64,000 bases of DNA from Daucus carota subsp. sativus (taxonomy: Eukaryota > Streptophyta > Magnoliopsida > Apiales > Apiaceae). Below are positions 40,101-55,711 of the stretch, one piece after another. The notes under the pieces were generated by a model. It was given only the letters and a program-made list of their open reading frames with translations, had not been told where the DNA came from and searched no databases. Position numbers and translations under genes: made by a program. Position 1 is the first letter of the stretch, and the number at the start of each line of letters is the position of its first letter. The stretch is taken from positions 42,468,689-42,532,688 of the forward strand of contig NC_030381.2 of assembly GCF_001625215.2 (NCBI RefSeq). Direction: 5' to 3'.

Positions 40101-40756
40101 CTTGTGAAGGTCCTATTCGAAAAAGATCTGACGATTGGCTCACCCTTACCTTGGTATTTACCTCTGGATAAAAGTCATTTCTCGCTAAGCAGTTTCAGGT
40201 TAACAGCACTTGGACGTTTTATAACAAAAAACATGGTGAGACCCAGTTTTATGCTACACCATTTTCTCTAACTTTTTCAACCTTTATCAGGAATGCTTAG
40301 TAAATATATTTTTTTTTGGTTGAATGCCAGTTTCCATTTTCCTTCCCACCATATAGAAGCAAAGTTTTCTTTTACCAATTTTCTGTATATATATTGAGAT
40401 GAATCTGTTTGTGTAATTACTTTGTGTCATGATAGGTTGTTGCCTTAGAATATGTTGGAATTGCACCAAAGGGTAGCCAAAGAGTTCAAGCTTTCTTGGA
40501 GAAAGCTGCAGAGGGACTTGTTGCTGGTGGAAAGTAAGAACTATTACTATTTCAATATATATACAACTTACATATTCGTTTCTACCTAATAAACACTTCC
40601 AATGTAAAAGGGCTTTATAGCGAGTACACATACTCTTTTTGAGGGCCAGTTTTTTAACACAGTAAACTAATGGGGTATTTTGTTTTTGCTGCTCACAGGA
40701 AAGAGATATTCACACCATTGTACTTCTTCTTGGCTCGGAAGCCTCTTTCAAGTTAA
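37162..40756 (+). CDS. SMT1: Sterol C24-methyltransferase 1 (cycloartenol-C24-methyltransferase)
   Basis: An S-adenosylmethionine-dependent methyltransferase that adds the first C24 methyl to cycloartenol, the entry to 24-alkyl phytosterols, at the ER. Exons 37162-37244, 37821-37887, 38102-38175, 38313-38397, 38731-38786, 39187-39241, 39353-39400, 39484-39567, 39731-39847, 39933-40016, 40110-40235, 40436-40533 and 40699-40756 give 1035 nt, 344 residues, the usual SMT1 size. Motifs: sterol-binding [11 protein letters not shown] near residues 62-72, SAM motif [11 protein letters not shown] near 105-114, [10 protein letters not shown] near 175-184, YRVLKPGQ and [11 protein letters not shown]. 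The start [16 protein letters not shown] lacks the long hydrophobic N-terminus of SMT2-type enzymes, which supports SMT1. All introns are GT-AG. Intron 1 has a (GT)n run near its donor. Confidence 0.97.
37281..37304. repeat. (GT)n microsatellite
   Basis: Twelve GT units in SMT1 intron 1. Confidence 0.93.
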
Positions 40757-41599
40757 ATCGGTGTGCCTCTATTGAATTCTTTGTGAGGATTTCAAAGGGA
40801 TAACTAGCTATGAAATTGGTGCTAGACCACTAATAGAACATCAGTGGTAGATGGTTTCAGTTTGTGAGTTGTGTTTCTTTTTTCCCGTAATAGTGTTTCA
40901 TTGGTTTTCCGGGGGATGATCTGTGCATTACTTAGTTCATGTACAACACTTAAAAGTTGTTTGAGCTTTCAAGAGATGTTAGTTTTCTAAATTAATCTTT
41001 CCTGGCTTGCAAATTTTAAGATCATCGATTTTTCCTATGGGAAGCAACAGTTAATGTTTGACCAATACCAAGTATGCTATTGTGGTTACGGGCTAAACAG
41101 TTGAAGTGCATGTTAAACCGTTGGGGGATGTTTGGTCGGAATGTTGACAGTATATGTTTGGCCTCGTTTTTACAGACTAAGCACTTGATAGTGCATGTTT
41201 AGCTGGGTTTTTTCCGGCTAAACTTATGATTTACGGCCAGAATCAATTTTTAAGATTACTTCTATTTATAAGTAATAATTAATTTTGATAATTAACATTT
41301 TGTTTTGTGAATTAATTTTAATAATAAATTTTCTTTTAGATAACCCAAACAGTCTATTAAGTGATTATATTTTTCATTAAATACAATTTCAAAAATTAAA
41401 ATAAGTTGATAAAAATTGTTAATATTTTCAACTTAATCATATTTTACCTTACAACAACCTATAAATTAGAAGTAAAAGTTAATATTTTCAACGCTGTTTA
41501 AATAAGCCAGTTTTGATTTCAAAAGACTGCAACAGAGTTAGTTCATCATCACCATTTACAATTTGTTTAACATCCGTTCCTACGTTAACATACACAATA
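40757..41599. other. Convergent gap between SMT1 and the receptor kinase
   Basis: Shared 3' untranslated region and AT-rich spacer of two genes that read toward each other. No further gene was recognised. Confidence 0.5.
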
Positions 41600-45220
<3,621 letters not shown>

Positions 45221-45516
45221 AACACTAAGTTGCTTAAATGGTTTATCTCTGAGGTTGCAAGTATTCCTGAAATTTGATTATTATTATAATCAAAGGGTCT
45301 TTTTCCTGTCAAATTAAGTTGCAACGTAAGATTGTGGAATTTTGTGTGTGTTTTGTTTTTGGTTAAATCATGGTTTTGCCACACACGCAAACATGATTTT
45401 GACAAGGCTAACACCTGGATGAATATGAGCCAAAGATACAATGAACTAAGCTTTGAATGGTTCATAGCAAAATAAAAAACTTAGTCAGCGTTAACTTGTA
45501 GGTTGGTTATTTGGTA

Positions 45517-45812
45517 CTCCCTCTCATTTCTTTACAGTTACTATTTTGGGATGTCCCTCTCATTTCTTTACGTTACCATAAATAGTAAGTTTTTTCCATC
45601 ATTACACCCACTATCTTCCCCCACTATATCATATTTAACAATAAAAACTACTATTACACCCACTACTTTACTCCACTATCTCAAATCTATTATTAAATAT
45701 TGATGGGTCCCACCACTTTACCCACTTTTCATCTAACTTTACTCATTTTTCATACATTATCTCGGTCTCCGTGTCCCCCTCCAATGTAAACAATTGAGGG
45801 GGACGGAGGGAG
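45517..45812. mobile_element. Stowaway-like MITE upstream of the receptor kinase
   Basis: It starts CTCCCTCTCATTTC and ends GGGACGGAGGGAG, with TA on each side. A second TCCCTCTCATTTCTTTAC block follows the left end at 45554, so that end is duplicated. No coding capacity. Confidence 0.75.
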
Positions 45813-46153
45813 TAGTGTTTTTCAATAGACTTTGCAGACAATTTAGTACCAGGCAGCCCAGGCCTGTGACACGCCTGGACTTGTTCAATGTTGGGACTAG
45901 TACAATCTCTTGACTAGCATGAGTCCACTGTTAGAGACAAGTAGTCACTAGCCACAGCCCTTTGTAGATAATGGTGGTCTTTGATCGACGGACCAGCATC
46001 TGATGATGATGAATTAAGTATTCCTTATTTATATTGACGGTCGTAGAAAACATATCATAGAATCTCCAACTATATGAAACCTTCTTTATTTTGTCATTTT
46101 TGTCGAACCTTCATAAAATTCCGATTCTCATTTATTATATTGGTTTATATTTA
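45813..46153. other. Spacer
   Basis: AT-rich spacer between two MITEs; no gene seen. It includes a third target base triplet TTA at 46151-46153. Confidence 0.4.
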
Positions 46154-46621
46154 GAGGGGTGTATTGGATTGAGATTTCAAAATATTTTTTTGCATTCATG
46201 AAATCCGAGAGTATTCGATTGAGATTGTTTGAAATCCATTAATATCTTTGAGGTATTCAATTGGAATTTTAAATTATGCTACAAAATCTGGTGGCATTCA
46301 ATTGAGATTTTAAATTATGCTTTAAAATCCGATTATATTCAATTGAGATTGTTTAAAATCCATTAAAATCTGATGGTATTCAAATGCTAATGGATTTTTT
46401 TTTTGGATTTCATAAATTAATGGATTTTGTGGCATTCTTCAGTGTATCATAAGTTTTTTGAAATACCACCAAAATCAATGAGATTTTGAAGCGTTGCGCT
46501 TAAATTCTATCAACTCTGCGATATTTTATCAAAAATCCGCACAAAATCAAAATCACATCCAATCCATTAAAATCCATAAACTAAAAACAATCCATTAAAA
46601 TCTCAATCGAATACACCCCCG
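46154..46621. mobile_element. PIF/Harbinger-like (Tourist) MITE, copy 1
   Basis: The left end GAGGGGTGTATTGGATTGAG and the inverted right end (AATACACCCCCG) are flanked by TTA on both sides (46151-46153 and 46622-46624), the 3-bp duplication of PIF/Harbinger elements. The interior repeats a GTATTCAATTGAGATT-type block about four times. No transposase is encoded. Confidence 0.85.
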
Positions 46622-48322
46622 TTAATTTTTATTTTTATAATTCGTATTACAGAATACTCGGTATATAGGTGTGTATAAAATGTTTACTAGTTGGAGAACA
46701 AGTCAATTTCGAAAGGATTGAAAGACAACAGTTTAAATATTGAGGAAATTACACATATTGCTCAAATACGAATGTTATAGACTTGTAGTTATACATATGG
46801 CAGACAGTTTATAAGAAGAATTTTTAAAATATCAAATAGTATTTTAGATAATTAGGATAATCAGTGTGCACTGTGTACATGCATGATCGGACTGGCGCGT
46901 TCAAAAATCTTGATCTCATAGTAGCTTTTAGTTGAAATGAAACCAGGAGATGTTCTGTACATGATATTTTCAAGATGGTTGATTTTTTAGCAACCAAATC
47001 TCCATTGTCAAATGTAATATGAGAAATGCATTGTACATGCACCAGAAAAAATGAATGGGACCAGTCTGGAAATTGTGTGTTGAGAGAGTCTCCACGCGTA
47101 CTGGAACATCGCATGTGATTCTCTGTATTTCATGTGTTCATTCTATTTCCATTTAATACTGAACGGCGAATGCACATGAGAATATTCCATTTCGCGAGAA
47201 AAATGACAAACAAATAAACAGAGTTCCTTATTTCCATTCCATGCATATCGTAGTTGAAATTGAAAACTTAATAGACCAATAGCAGGAGTATTTTAGATAT
47301 AGCCACTTGAGCCACAAATCAACAACTTGTTTGCGTAAATTCAACACCAACCACTGATAATTGTGCTGTTTATTTCTCCAATTTAATTCACTTAAAAATC
47401 ATAAATTCAAGCCATCTGCCTTTTTCTAATTAGCAGTGCTATCATCTCAGGACCTCAGATTATTTTTTAATCATTTTTGTTTACTATCACTGGTATTTCT
47501 AATCGAGAAATTTCAGTATTGACTAAGAATAAGAAATTTATTTTTGTTGCATCATTTTTATACATTTTTTTAACTGCTCGATACACATTTTAATGCTCTT
47601 ATAAAGTATAATCATGTAATTCTTTCGTTTCTTTGTGATTTGAGGCTGCAAATCTACCATTCGAAACCCTAATTCGTGAATTTAAATTATAAGTACTCTT
47701 ATAAAGTATAGTTTATAAGAGTATAAAATACTCTTATAAATTATAGTTTTGTAGTTTATTTTAAAATTTTGTTTTTTTGAATTTTTTTTGATACGAAACA
47801 ATAATTCAGGCCAAAAAAATAAAATTATGTTTACAGAAATATGAAAGTATCATTTGAACGGGCGGAGTATTTACTAAATGCAACGGAAAGCAAAAAAGGT
47901 TGCTTTTTACGCAGAAAAATTAATGACAAAAACGTGTACTCTGTATTTGGTCAGTAGTATCTTGGTGAGATTTCAACTATTCAAATGACGGTACAAGGCT
48001 ACAAGCGTGTTAAACAGAAACACGCATTTTAAACAAATAAATTTAAGTTGGACAATAAGAAGGATTAATGTTCCCCGTATTAACTGATTATATAGCCTGT
48101 TTGGAACAAATTTCATTCTGAATTTCAGATTTAATCAACAAATTAGAAACTAAAATGCTAGTAGTATATACTTGCTTGAAATTCAATATTACAAATAAAA
48201 TACATATTTACAAAAATATACTAAAATAATTCAAATTCTTTTTCTTTTGAAACAAAAATAATTCAAATTCTTAATATTATTTTTTGCATCCCAATATTAG
48301 CAAGACACCACTTTTCTTTTAT
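46622..48322. other. AT-rich repeat-derived spacer
   Basis: No gene seen. About 47540-47870 is a decayed Stowaway-like element with repeated CTCTTATAAAGTATA blocks. The short open frames are not supported. Confidence 0.4.
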
Positions 48323-49552
48323 GGGAAAATAGATTTTTTTGCCACCCAACTTATTATTTGTTTAGAAACCTACCACTGAACTATAATTTTTTTCTTTTTT
48401 GCCACTAATGTTAGGTTCGGATTTTTTTTTTGTCACTAACGTTAGGTTCGGATTTGATTATTAACACTGTGTTATTCTTTTTAGAGTTAATTGCATTTGT
48501 CACCCTTTTGATTTCAGCATGTTGCACATTGCACCTAATAGTTTTGGAATAAACACTATGCAGCCCCTTACTTTTAACCTATAGACACTTTGCACCCTTT
48601 CCGTTATCTTCTGTCGTTACCGTTAACTTTTGAAGGGGTATTTTGGGAAATTTTATTATATTTAATTAAAATCAGACCTTTATTTAAATTTCCCGACCAT
48701 CTAAACGATATTTTTTGGAAATTTATTTTTCGGTAGTCTGCAATATAATAGTGATCCGTGTCTATATCTTTATATGTAGTACTCCATATGTGTCCTAGGT
48801 AGTTTATCTTAGAGGACGAGAGTACGAATTTTTTTAGTCAGAAAGGAAATCTCAAAATTAACTTATGGAACTACATTTATAAAAAGTGGGAACCTTAAAA
48901 TACGTGACAAGCAGTGATAAATAACTATAAAGTCAAGTGATACTATATATTTGTGAAGTCTTAAAATAATTCATAAAACTAAATTTTTTAGGTTCTTAAA
49001 ATGCCTGTTAAACTCTCATACTTCAAGGTAAACTAGCTAAGGGACATATAGATGACTGTATATAATGTTATAGACACATATCATATCACCATAATATTGC
49101 AGACTACCACTATGTTTTTATAATGCTTAAAAAATAACATATTGTTAATAATCAAATCAAAACATAACGTTAGTGACAAAAAAAAATCCAACGTTTTTTT
49201 AAGGAAAAAACACACCAACATTAAATTTTATACAGAAAAAATAAAATAAAATAATTTTTAAAATTTTTTGGAGTCTCAAAATGCGTGTCCAACTCTCGTC
49301 CTCCAAGGTAAACTACCCAGGACACTAAGATATAAACACATATCAGATCGCCCACCATTATATTGCAGACTAACACTATATTTTAATAATACCCAAAAAA
49401 ATAACATAATGTTAATAATCAAATCCGAACCTAACATTAGTGACAAAAAAAAGTCCGAACCTAACATTAGTGACAAAAAAGAAAAAAATTATAGTTCAGT
49501 GGTAGGTTTCTAAACAAATAATAAGTTGGGTGGCAAAAAAATCTATTTTCCC
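48323..49552. mobile_element. Mutator-like non-autonomous element, copy 1 (1230 bp)
   Basis: Long terminal inverted repeats of well over 100 bp, from GGGAAAATAGATTTTTTTG to its exact inverse CAAAAAAATCTATTTTCCC. It is flanked by the perfect 9-bp direct repeat TTCTTTTAT (48314-48322 and 49553-49561). A 9-bp duplication with long inverted repeats points to the Mutator superfamily. The interior holds repeated modules, each with a CTGCAATATxAT segment and a CCAAGGTAAACTAxC segment. No transposase frame. Confidence 0.88.
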
Positions 49553-49823
49553 TTCTTTTATCTAATTATCTAATTGTTGAGTTCTATATGTTTCACCTTG
49601 TTTTTCTTTATAATTCATTCGTTCGGTTGAGGGTATAATTCAAACATAAAAGCTGGTCTTAATCTTTTTAAATCAAGATTTAACCAAAAAACACAAGAAA
49701 ATCAAAATAAAATCAAATAAATTCATGTATAACCAAATGGCATAAAATTGGAGTTCCATTGATGCAAATGATTTTCTCAAATATAATAATAATAATAAGC
49801 TTGCGCCGTTGGGTGAAAACAAA

Positions 49824-50054
49824 TCACCCAACAATAGAATAAAGAATGACGTCAGCAGTATCCATGCTCACGCCAGCCTTGGACCCGCCCTGCTTGACCC
49901 GACCCGAACCCCCGCCGCCGTGAAGGTGGGTGTCATGGTGGTGGTGATTCTCCGCCGGTGGGTGGTAGTACATACGCGCCGTCTGGGGGCAGTGAGAGTA
50001 GGTTCTTGCCACGATTCGAACACCTGCATCAAGCAACTCCATGTACTTGGCCAT
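49824..50054 (-). CDS. Small His-rich single-exon plant protein, function unknown
   Basis: 76 residues: [20 protein letters not shown], then [13 protein letters not shown], a HHHH and GGGG-rich centre, and the end [14 protein letters not shown]. The N-terminal block with GVRI-AR and [14 protein letters not shown] and the C-terminal aspartate-hydrophobic block resemble a small conserved plant family I have seen without an assigned function. It is clearly GC-richer than its surroundings, which fits coding sequence. There is no signal peptide and no membrane helix. It sits between two MITEs with no close gene partner. The alternate reading frame on the plus strand is a GC-rich shadow. Confidence 0.8.
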   Translation of the reverse strand: MAKYMELLDAGVRIVARTYSHCPQTARMYYHPPAENHHHHDTHLHGGGGSGRVKQGGSKAGVSMDTADVILYSIVG

Positions 50055-50610
50055 ATCTCTGTCTGAAAATATATATATCTGTGTCTGAATTTTTTGTGTG
50101 TTTTTTGTTTCTCTCTCTAGAATACAGCTTTGAAAGAAGAGAGAGAAAGAGCTTAGAAAACTAGGAAAGCTCCCAAACGTCAGAGCCCATGAAATGGGAA
50201 GAGATGCCTTTGCTTGAGAGGAAATTGGAGGAGGCTGTTTGCGTGTATTTATATTGCTAGGTTTTGCGTTAAGATGATATTTTTGGGTATTTGCTCATCG
50301 GTCCTTCTACTTTTAGAGTTTTATATTAGGCACCTCTATATTTCTTTTCAGGAATATGTCAATGAGCAGCTAAGATTTTGTGGAAAAGGTGCAATTTGAG
50401 CATATACTATTATTATTATATTATTATTCTAGTATTTTAGGATTTGAATATATACTATGCTTTTTTCATTCGACGTTGCTGATTGTATCCGTATATCTTT
50501 CTGTTCAAGGAATTATTATTCTATGTTAGAATTTTTTTATTGTAAATTTAAATAAAAATAAACCAAAAAGATATTCTTAGTCAATGATAAAAATAAATCT
50601 GTCAAACTTA
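50055..50610. other. Upstream region of the small His-rich gene
   Basis: Leader and promoter for the minus-strand gene, with CT/GA-rich stretches near 50110-50160. No other gene seen. Confidence 0.45.
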
Positions 50611-51064
50611 GAGGGGTGCATTGAATTGAGATTTTAAAAAATTATTTTGCATTCATGAAATCCGAGGGTATTCGATTGGAATTGTTTGAAATCCATTAAA
50701 ATCTCGAGGTATTTAATTAGAATTTTAAATTATACTACAAAATTTGGTGGTATTCAATTGAGATTTTTAAATTATACTCTAAAATCCGATGGTATTCAAT
50801 TGAGATTGTTTAAAATCTATTAAAATGTGATGGTATTCAAATGCTAATGGATTTCATAAAATGATGAACTTTGTGGCATTGTTCAATATATTTTAAGTTT
50901 TTTGAAATCACACCAAAATCAATAGGATTTTGAAGCATTGTACTTAAATCATATCAACTCGGCGACATTTTATCAAGAATCCACATAAATTCAAAATCAC
51001 ATACAATCCATTAAAATGCATAGACTAAAAACAATCCACTAAAATCCCAATCAAACGCACCCTG
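50611..51064. mobile_element. PIF/Harbinger-like (Tourist) MITE, copy 2
   Basis: Same family and orientation as 46154-46621. It starts GAGGGGTGCATTGAATTGAG and ends AAACGCACCCTG, with TTA at 50608-50610 and 51065-51067. The inner repeats are conserved. Confidence 0.85.
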
Positions 51065-53715
51065 TTAATCGGTGAAAGTAGAATTAATTAAATTAATCAA
51101 ATTATTAAATAAATAATCGTATATATGAGCTCCGAAACAACGATTTCTTACGATAACGGGAACATAGAGTAATTAAACGTAAAAAGAATATAATGAACAT
51201 ACAGATGAGAAATTTCCATTAAACAAAGCGTAGAGTCTAAAAAAGAGCATAGAATTTACGCGGCATCAAGGCGGTGGGTGGGTGGGCTTACGCTTACATT
51301 TTAGTCTTTCTTTGCAGCTATGCGACTCTACCTTTCAGCCAGCTTACATCATGGACTTTTAAATTCGAGAATTTTCAGGATGAATATTACTTTATGAATT
51401 GCAAGGTTATTTAACAGAGATCGTGTGCTTTCATAATTAAGCTTTTCTTATTTATATAAATTACAAAATAATTTTCCAAAAAAAATAAATTACGTGTTCA
51501 TCCTATTCCTATAAACTGTTCATTAGCTATATATATTCTCCTAGTTCCACATTTTATATACACCATTTATCCTTTTTTAGTTGTTAAAAAAAGTTGAACC
51601 ATTTATTTATAAATGTGTTTAATATTAAATTACAATCACTCAATTGTATAATACGTATCTTGAACATTTATGGTTTGAGAAATATTCTGTAATACAAATG
51701 AATGAAAAACGAATATTCATTTTTTTTAAAAATGCGCCAGTAGTAGTATAAACTGGGTTGTTTTTTTTTTTTTGACAGAATAAAATGGGTTGTTTAGTGC
51801 AAAATTAGTTACATGAACAGGACGCGGGGTCTGAAGCAGCATCCTGTTTACGCGGCATTAAGCCGGTGGGTGGGAGTAATGCATTGTCTTTGTTTAATTA
51901 CTTGTAGGAGTAATTATTATATTGTTGTACTGAATTTTCTCTGCATCTGCATATGCCCAGTTGACCTTTTAGGCCACCGATGATCATTGAAGATTTTAAA
52001 AATGTTTGGTTTAGCTCAAGAAAACAGAATGAGATTTGGAAAGGATGTAAATACCTAGTTTATTTAATACACATTTACATATATGTTCAGAAATAAATAA
52101 AAACGATGTAAAGTATATATTTACGTATTTATATCCCTCTATCTCAATTTAAATGACTTAGTTGATTTTGGACAAGCAGTTTAAAATGCATTAGCAAGCA
52201 ATCTAAAATGCATTATTTCTATAACTTATTTTCTATATTTTATTTTATTAATAAAAATATAGCTACGTGATCAACACCAGAAGTGACGAATTCATCTTAT
52301 CTGACAAGGGAAGAACAACATTGTGCTAAGTTTTGTAATATAATACATAAATACAGCAGGTATATATTATTGGTTGTAATTTAATTTGTGGCGGAATAAC
52401 TACGCTTTCTAGGAAGACGAAAATGGCCACATACACCACAGTCAGGGACCAAGGATGCAAGTGGAGCTATAACTCTCACTATTTTCTAATATCTCAATAA
52501 GAGGACACTAAAAAAAGTTATAAGAAATAATAAATTATGACGTAATAAGATAAGAAAATTGACGGCAACAAGAATGAAAAACGTTATCGGCCGGTGATTC
52601 CAATTGAAACTACTGAAATACAGTATTAGATTATTATGGATATGGATATTCTCCCTTCGAGAGCGAGAAGAATAGCTTGTCAGCTGAGGACCAGAAAGAT
52701 TGGATGGATGGTTATGAAATAAGTTTGATATGAGGTTATCTTTTTATTAATTCTTTTAAAGAATAGCTAGAAATGTATCTTGTAAACAAGAAAAGAAAAG
52801 ATTTGATAGCGTACTTAACTATTTAAAGAAAAACTTAATTGTTTGGTAAATATGTTTTGTATATACAGTGATGCATTATTCTTGGTCTAAAGCAAAAGTC
52901 GGATGATACCTCATCATCCAGAAGTTATTTTCTCAACGCCATTAACTTTCTACCATCTCTCTCCAACCATTCATACCCGGAAATTTTCAACTTATGAGAC
53001 TTTTATAACATCCATTACTCGACATTCAGCTATATAAAACCCAGCGAAGCATGCAAGAGGAAAATACTCTAAGAGGGTGGTCCAAAATTCGCCTGTAACA
53101 TGCACAAAGTAAGACCATGGACCACAACTCCAGAAGACCATGTCACCTGTAATGTGCATCACCCTGTCAGGTACAATCAGATGGATAAGTACAATGTTGG
53201 ACTCGGCAATATTTTTCAGATAAATTGTATTTTTGACAATAAATAAGTGATTCAATAGAAATAGATGTATCATAGCAGAAAACGAAGAAAAAAGTGGCTG
53301 CATTTGCTATACACAAAAATGATTGTTATACACAAAAACATATTACAATGCAGTGAAATGCGTCGTTTAAAGCCTATCCTCTAAATACTCAAGGCCAAAT
53401 ACAACTATAAACAAAATTCAAAATGAAGAAAAGAAAAAGAAAACTGAGAGCCCCGCAAGAGGCAATACACGGATTCTAGTGTTTCCAGAGAAAAGAGAAC
53501 ATCTATGATAGTTATGTACACTAGACGATTCTGTTATAACACCACAAAAGTAACTACACTTCACAATTCACATGTTATTAGCTCAGTCAGAGAAGTTTAA
53601 ACAACATTCATTTAGAAAGAAAGGTAACATGTCAGATTTTTTTTCTTAATGTCATCAGATTACCAATGGTTCAACAAAAAGCATGAGCTTGTTTATACGG
53701 AATTCAGCTCAGGAA
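51065..53715. other. Long intergenic stretch
   Basis: AT-rich, no supported gene. The block TTTACGCGGCAT-AAG-CGGTGGGTGGG occurs twice, at 51255 and 51847, with three mismatches in 28 bp. A partial Stowaway-like left end (TCCCTCTATCTCAATTTAAATG) is at about 52134. A 103-codon minus frame at 52992-53303 resembles nothing I know and lies where the MADS remnant's 3' region would be. Confidence 0.45.
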
Positions 53716-55711
53716 TCACATGTCAAATTGACATTCAGCAGTTCCAGAAAAAGTTTCAATTTCAGCAGTTTCTTGCTCTGGTTCTTTCCGCTTCAGCTGC
53801 TTCAAAAATGGAGTCCTGTGCACCAACAACTTAGTAAAAGAACAGCATAACAAAATACAGAACATCCCAGAAGAACTATACATAAACTTATGAGAGGGGG
53901 GTGGGGGTATACCCAAGTTCCAAGGTTGTAAATAAACCAGAATTCTCTGCTCCGCTTCTGCATACTGTGTCTGGACCCAAGTTACTATGGGTTTCTGGGA
54001 AACTTCTCTTTTCCTGACTGTACTCCAGAGAACTTGAAACTTCACTTCTCTGTTGCTCCTCAGACTGAACATCATACTAAATAAATATTATGATCATTGA
54101 TAAAGGGTGTTCATATCAATTATGTAAAAGCTTACATACTAAGGGACACTTTGACTTGCCTGTTTCGCCAAATTTTTGTTCTCCAGCATAACAAGCTTCT
54201 CCTTAGAGCAACGATAGAATTTATCATGACTTGTTGCCCCATGAGTTTCCAAGAAACTTGTCTGTATCTGAGTGTACTCCAGAAAACGTGGAACTGGTTG
54301 CGCTACTGGAGGCATATAACTTTGTAGCTCCTCAAACTAAAAATCATGACAAGTAGATAAATTTTGATCAATGACAAAGGGTGTTTATGTTGGTTGTGAA
54401 GAAGCTTTAGACTAGAGAACAACAATGAGGAGTTTATCATGAGGGACAGTTTGCTTTACCTGTTTCTAATCATTTTTGTTCTCAGGCATGATCTGCAACC
54501 TGTGGTGCCATGAGTTTCTTGAAAACTTTTCGCTCCCTGACTGTACTCCAGAAAACCTGGCACGGGTTGGACACTTGTTTGCAAAAAGCTTTGTAGTTCT
54601 TCAATCTGAACATTGTATAAATCAAACAATTATGACCAACGAAAAAGGGCTTTTATGTTGGTTGTAAAGGAGCTTGCAGGCTAGAAATCACAGTACGGTC
54701 TATCATGAGGGAAAATTCACTGGCCTGTTTCCGGAGCGGTTCATTTTCCAGCACGATCTGCTTCTCCTGAAAACAAGAATAATTTATCATGATGTAATAA
54801 ATTGGCAGGTGATATAATTAGTTCTAAAATAACAAGGATGTTTAACTCTTGCTAGCCACTACTTTAGCATTTAAAAATTGAAAACTATATACTGCATAAA
54901 TGTTTTTTGTGCGCACTTGAGCGAAACCCATTTTATTAACATTATTAACTTTTTAAACTAAGCATAACCAACACAGTCTGTAAACTACTCTATTTTCTCT
55001 GGAGGAGAAAATTTCCATGCTCATAGTGTGCAATGTTCTTTCCCCAGTCGGAAAACTAATCTATTTTCTCTGGAGAAGGAGAAAATTTTCTTGGATAATG
55101 CTTTTTTGATTTATTTTATGCGGAAGCAGTGAGAAGGAAGTATCTTGTTAAGCAAAAAACCTTAGGTGAAACCTTTTCCATCAAGCTAGAAAAAGAAAAA
55201 CAGTTATAGATTCGTATGTGACATTGTCCTTACTTGGAAGTTAAAATTATCATTTTAGTTCAAAGTCAGTTAAATGCATGTTACATAATACAAGTTGTGT
55301 ACCTTCATTCTAGCTAGTTTAATCTCATACATCAAAATTTGCTCCTGAAATGGCAAAACTGCTTGTTAAACCTTACACGGAATATTAAAAACAGCATCTT
55401 ATGTTCTATATTTGTACGAACAGTCACTTTTATTAATTAAAATGAAGGAACAACATTCAACCTTTCTTTCCCTCACAGATAGTAAGCCCTCATCCAATTG
55501 CTGTTCCAGCTGCTTTAACTGATTTAGTCCCAATTTAGTAAGGTCATAGCCAAGCAATATCCTACAAGATCAATAGTAAATCTATAAAAAATGAGGAGCT
55601 TCCTCCAAAGTTTTGAAATTATTCAGAAAGCTAATACCAAGCTTACGTCTGTCTTTATGTAATCTGTGCAGCCTCCTCTTTCAGAACAACTAGCTCGTCA
55701 GAAGTTATCTT
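53716..55711 (-). pseudogene. AGL15-like MIKC MADS-box remnant without its MADS domain
   Basis: Exons of a K-box and C-terminus are recognisable. K1 about 55647-55711 (ITSDELVVLKEEAAQIT, then TAA, then RQ). K2 55462-55561 (ILLGYDLTKLGLNQLKQLEQ and LDEGLLSVRERK). K3 55303-55344 and K4 54725-54766 (EKQIVLENEPLRKQ), both exactly 42 nt as usual for MIKC genes. Then C-terminal exon copies A 54460-54605, B 54160-54336 and C 53913-54064, and a last exon 53716-53815 ending in the stop. The LGLNQL/GLLSVRERK pattern and the SGLFTTLELG plus KRKEPEQET end resemble AGL15/AGL18-type repressors. No MADS domain is found between 55.7 kb and the next gene at 57.9 kb, K1 has an in-frame stop at 55655-55657, and K4 ends in a GC donor. 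MADS factors bind CArG boxes; without that domain this copy cannot. Confidence 0.82.
53913..54605 (-). repeat. Three tandem copies of a MADS C-terminal exon
   Basis: Copy A (54460-54605) has EELQSFLQ, PVPGFLEYSQ and SFQETHG. Copy B (54160-54336) has EELQSYMP, PVPRFLEYTQ and SFLETHG, and is fused to a K4-like end (EKLVMLENKNLAKQ). Copy C (53913-54064) has EEQQRSEVSSSLEYSQ and SFPETHS. Unit length with intron is about 270-300 bp. Copies B and C start in phase 0; copy A ends out of phase for B. Confidence 0.8.

Noticed and set aside
48323-49552. LTR retrotransposon interpretation of the repeated ends
   Set aside because: The ends are inverted rather than direct, and the flanks are 9-bp duplications rather than 4-6 bp; no primer-binding site or polyprotein.
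52992-53303. 103-codon minus-strand frame
   Set aside because: Hydrophobic and patternless, no splice partners or family match, and it lies just downstream of the MADS remnant; chance frame or 3' sequence is more likely.
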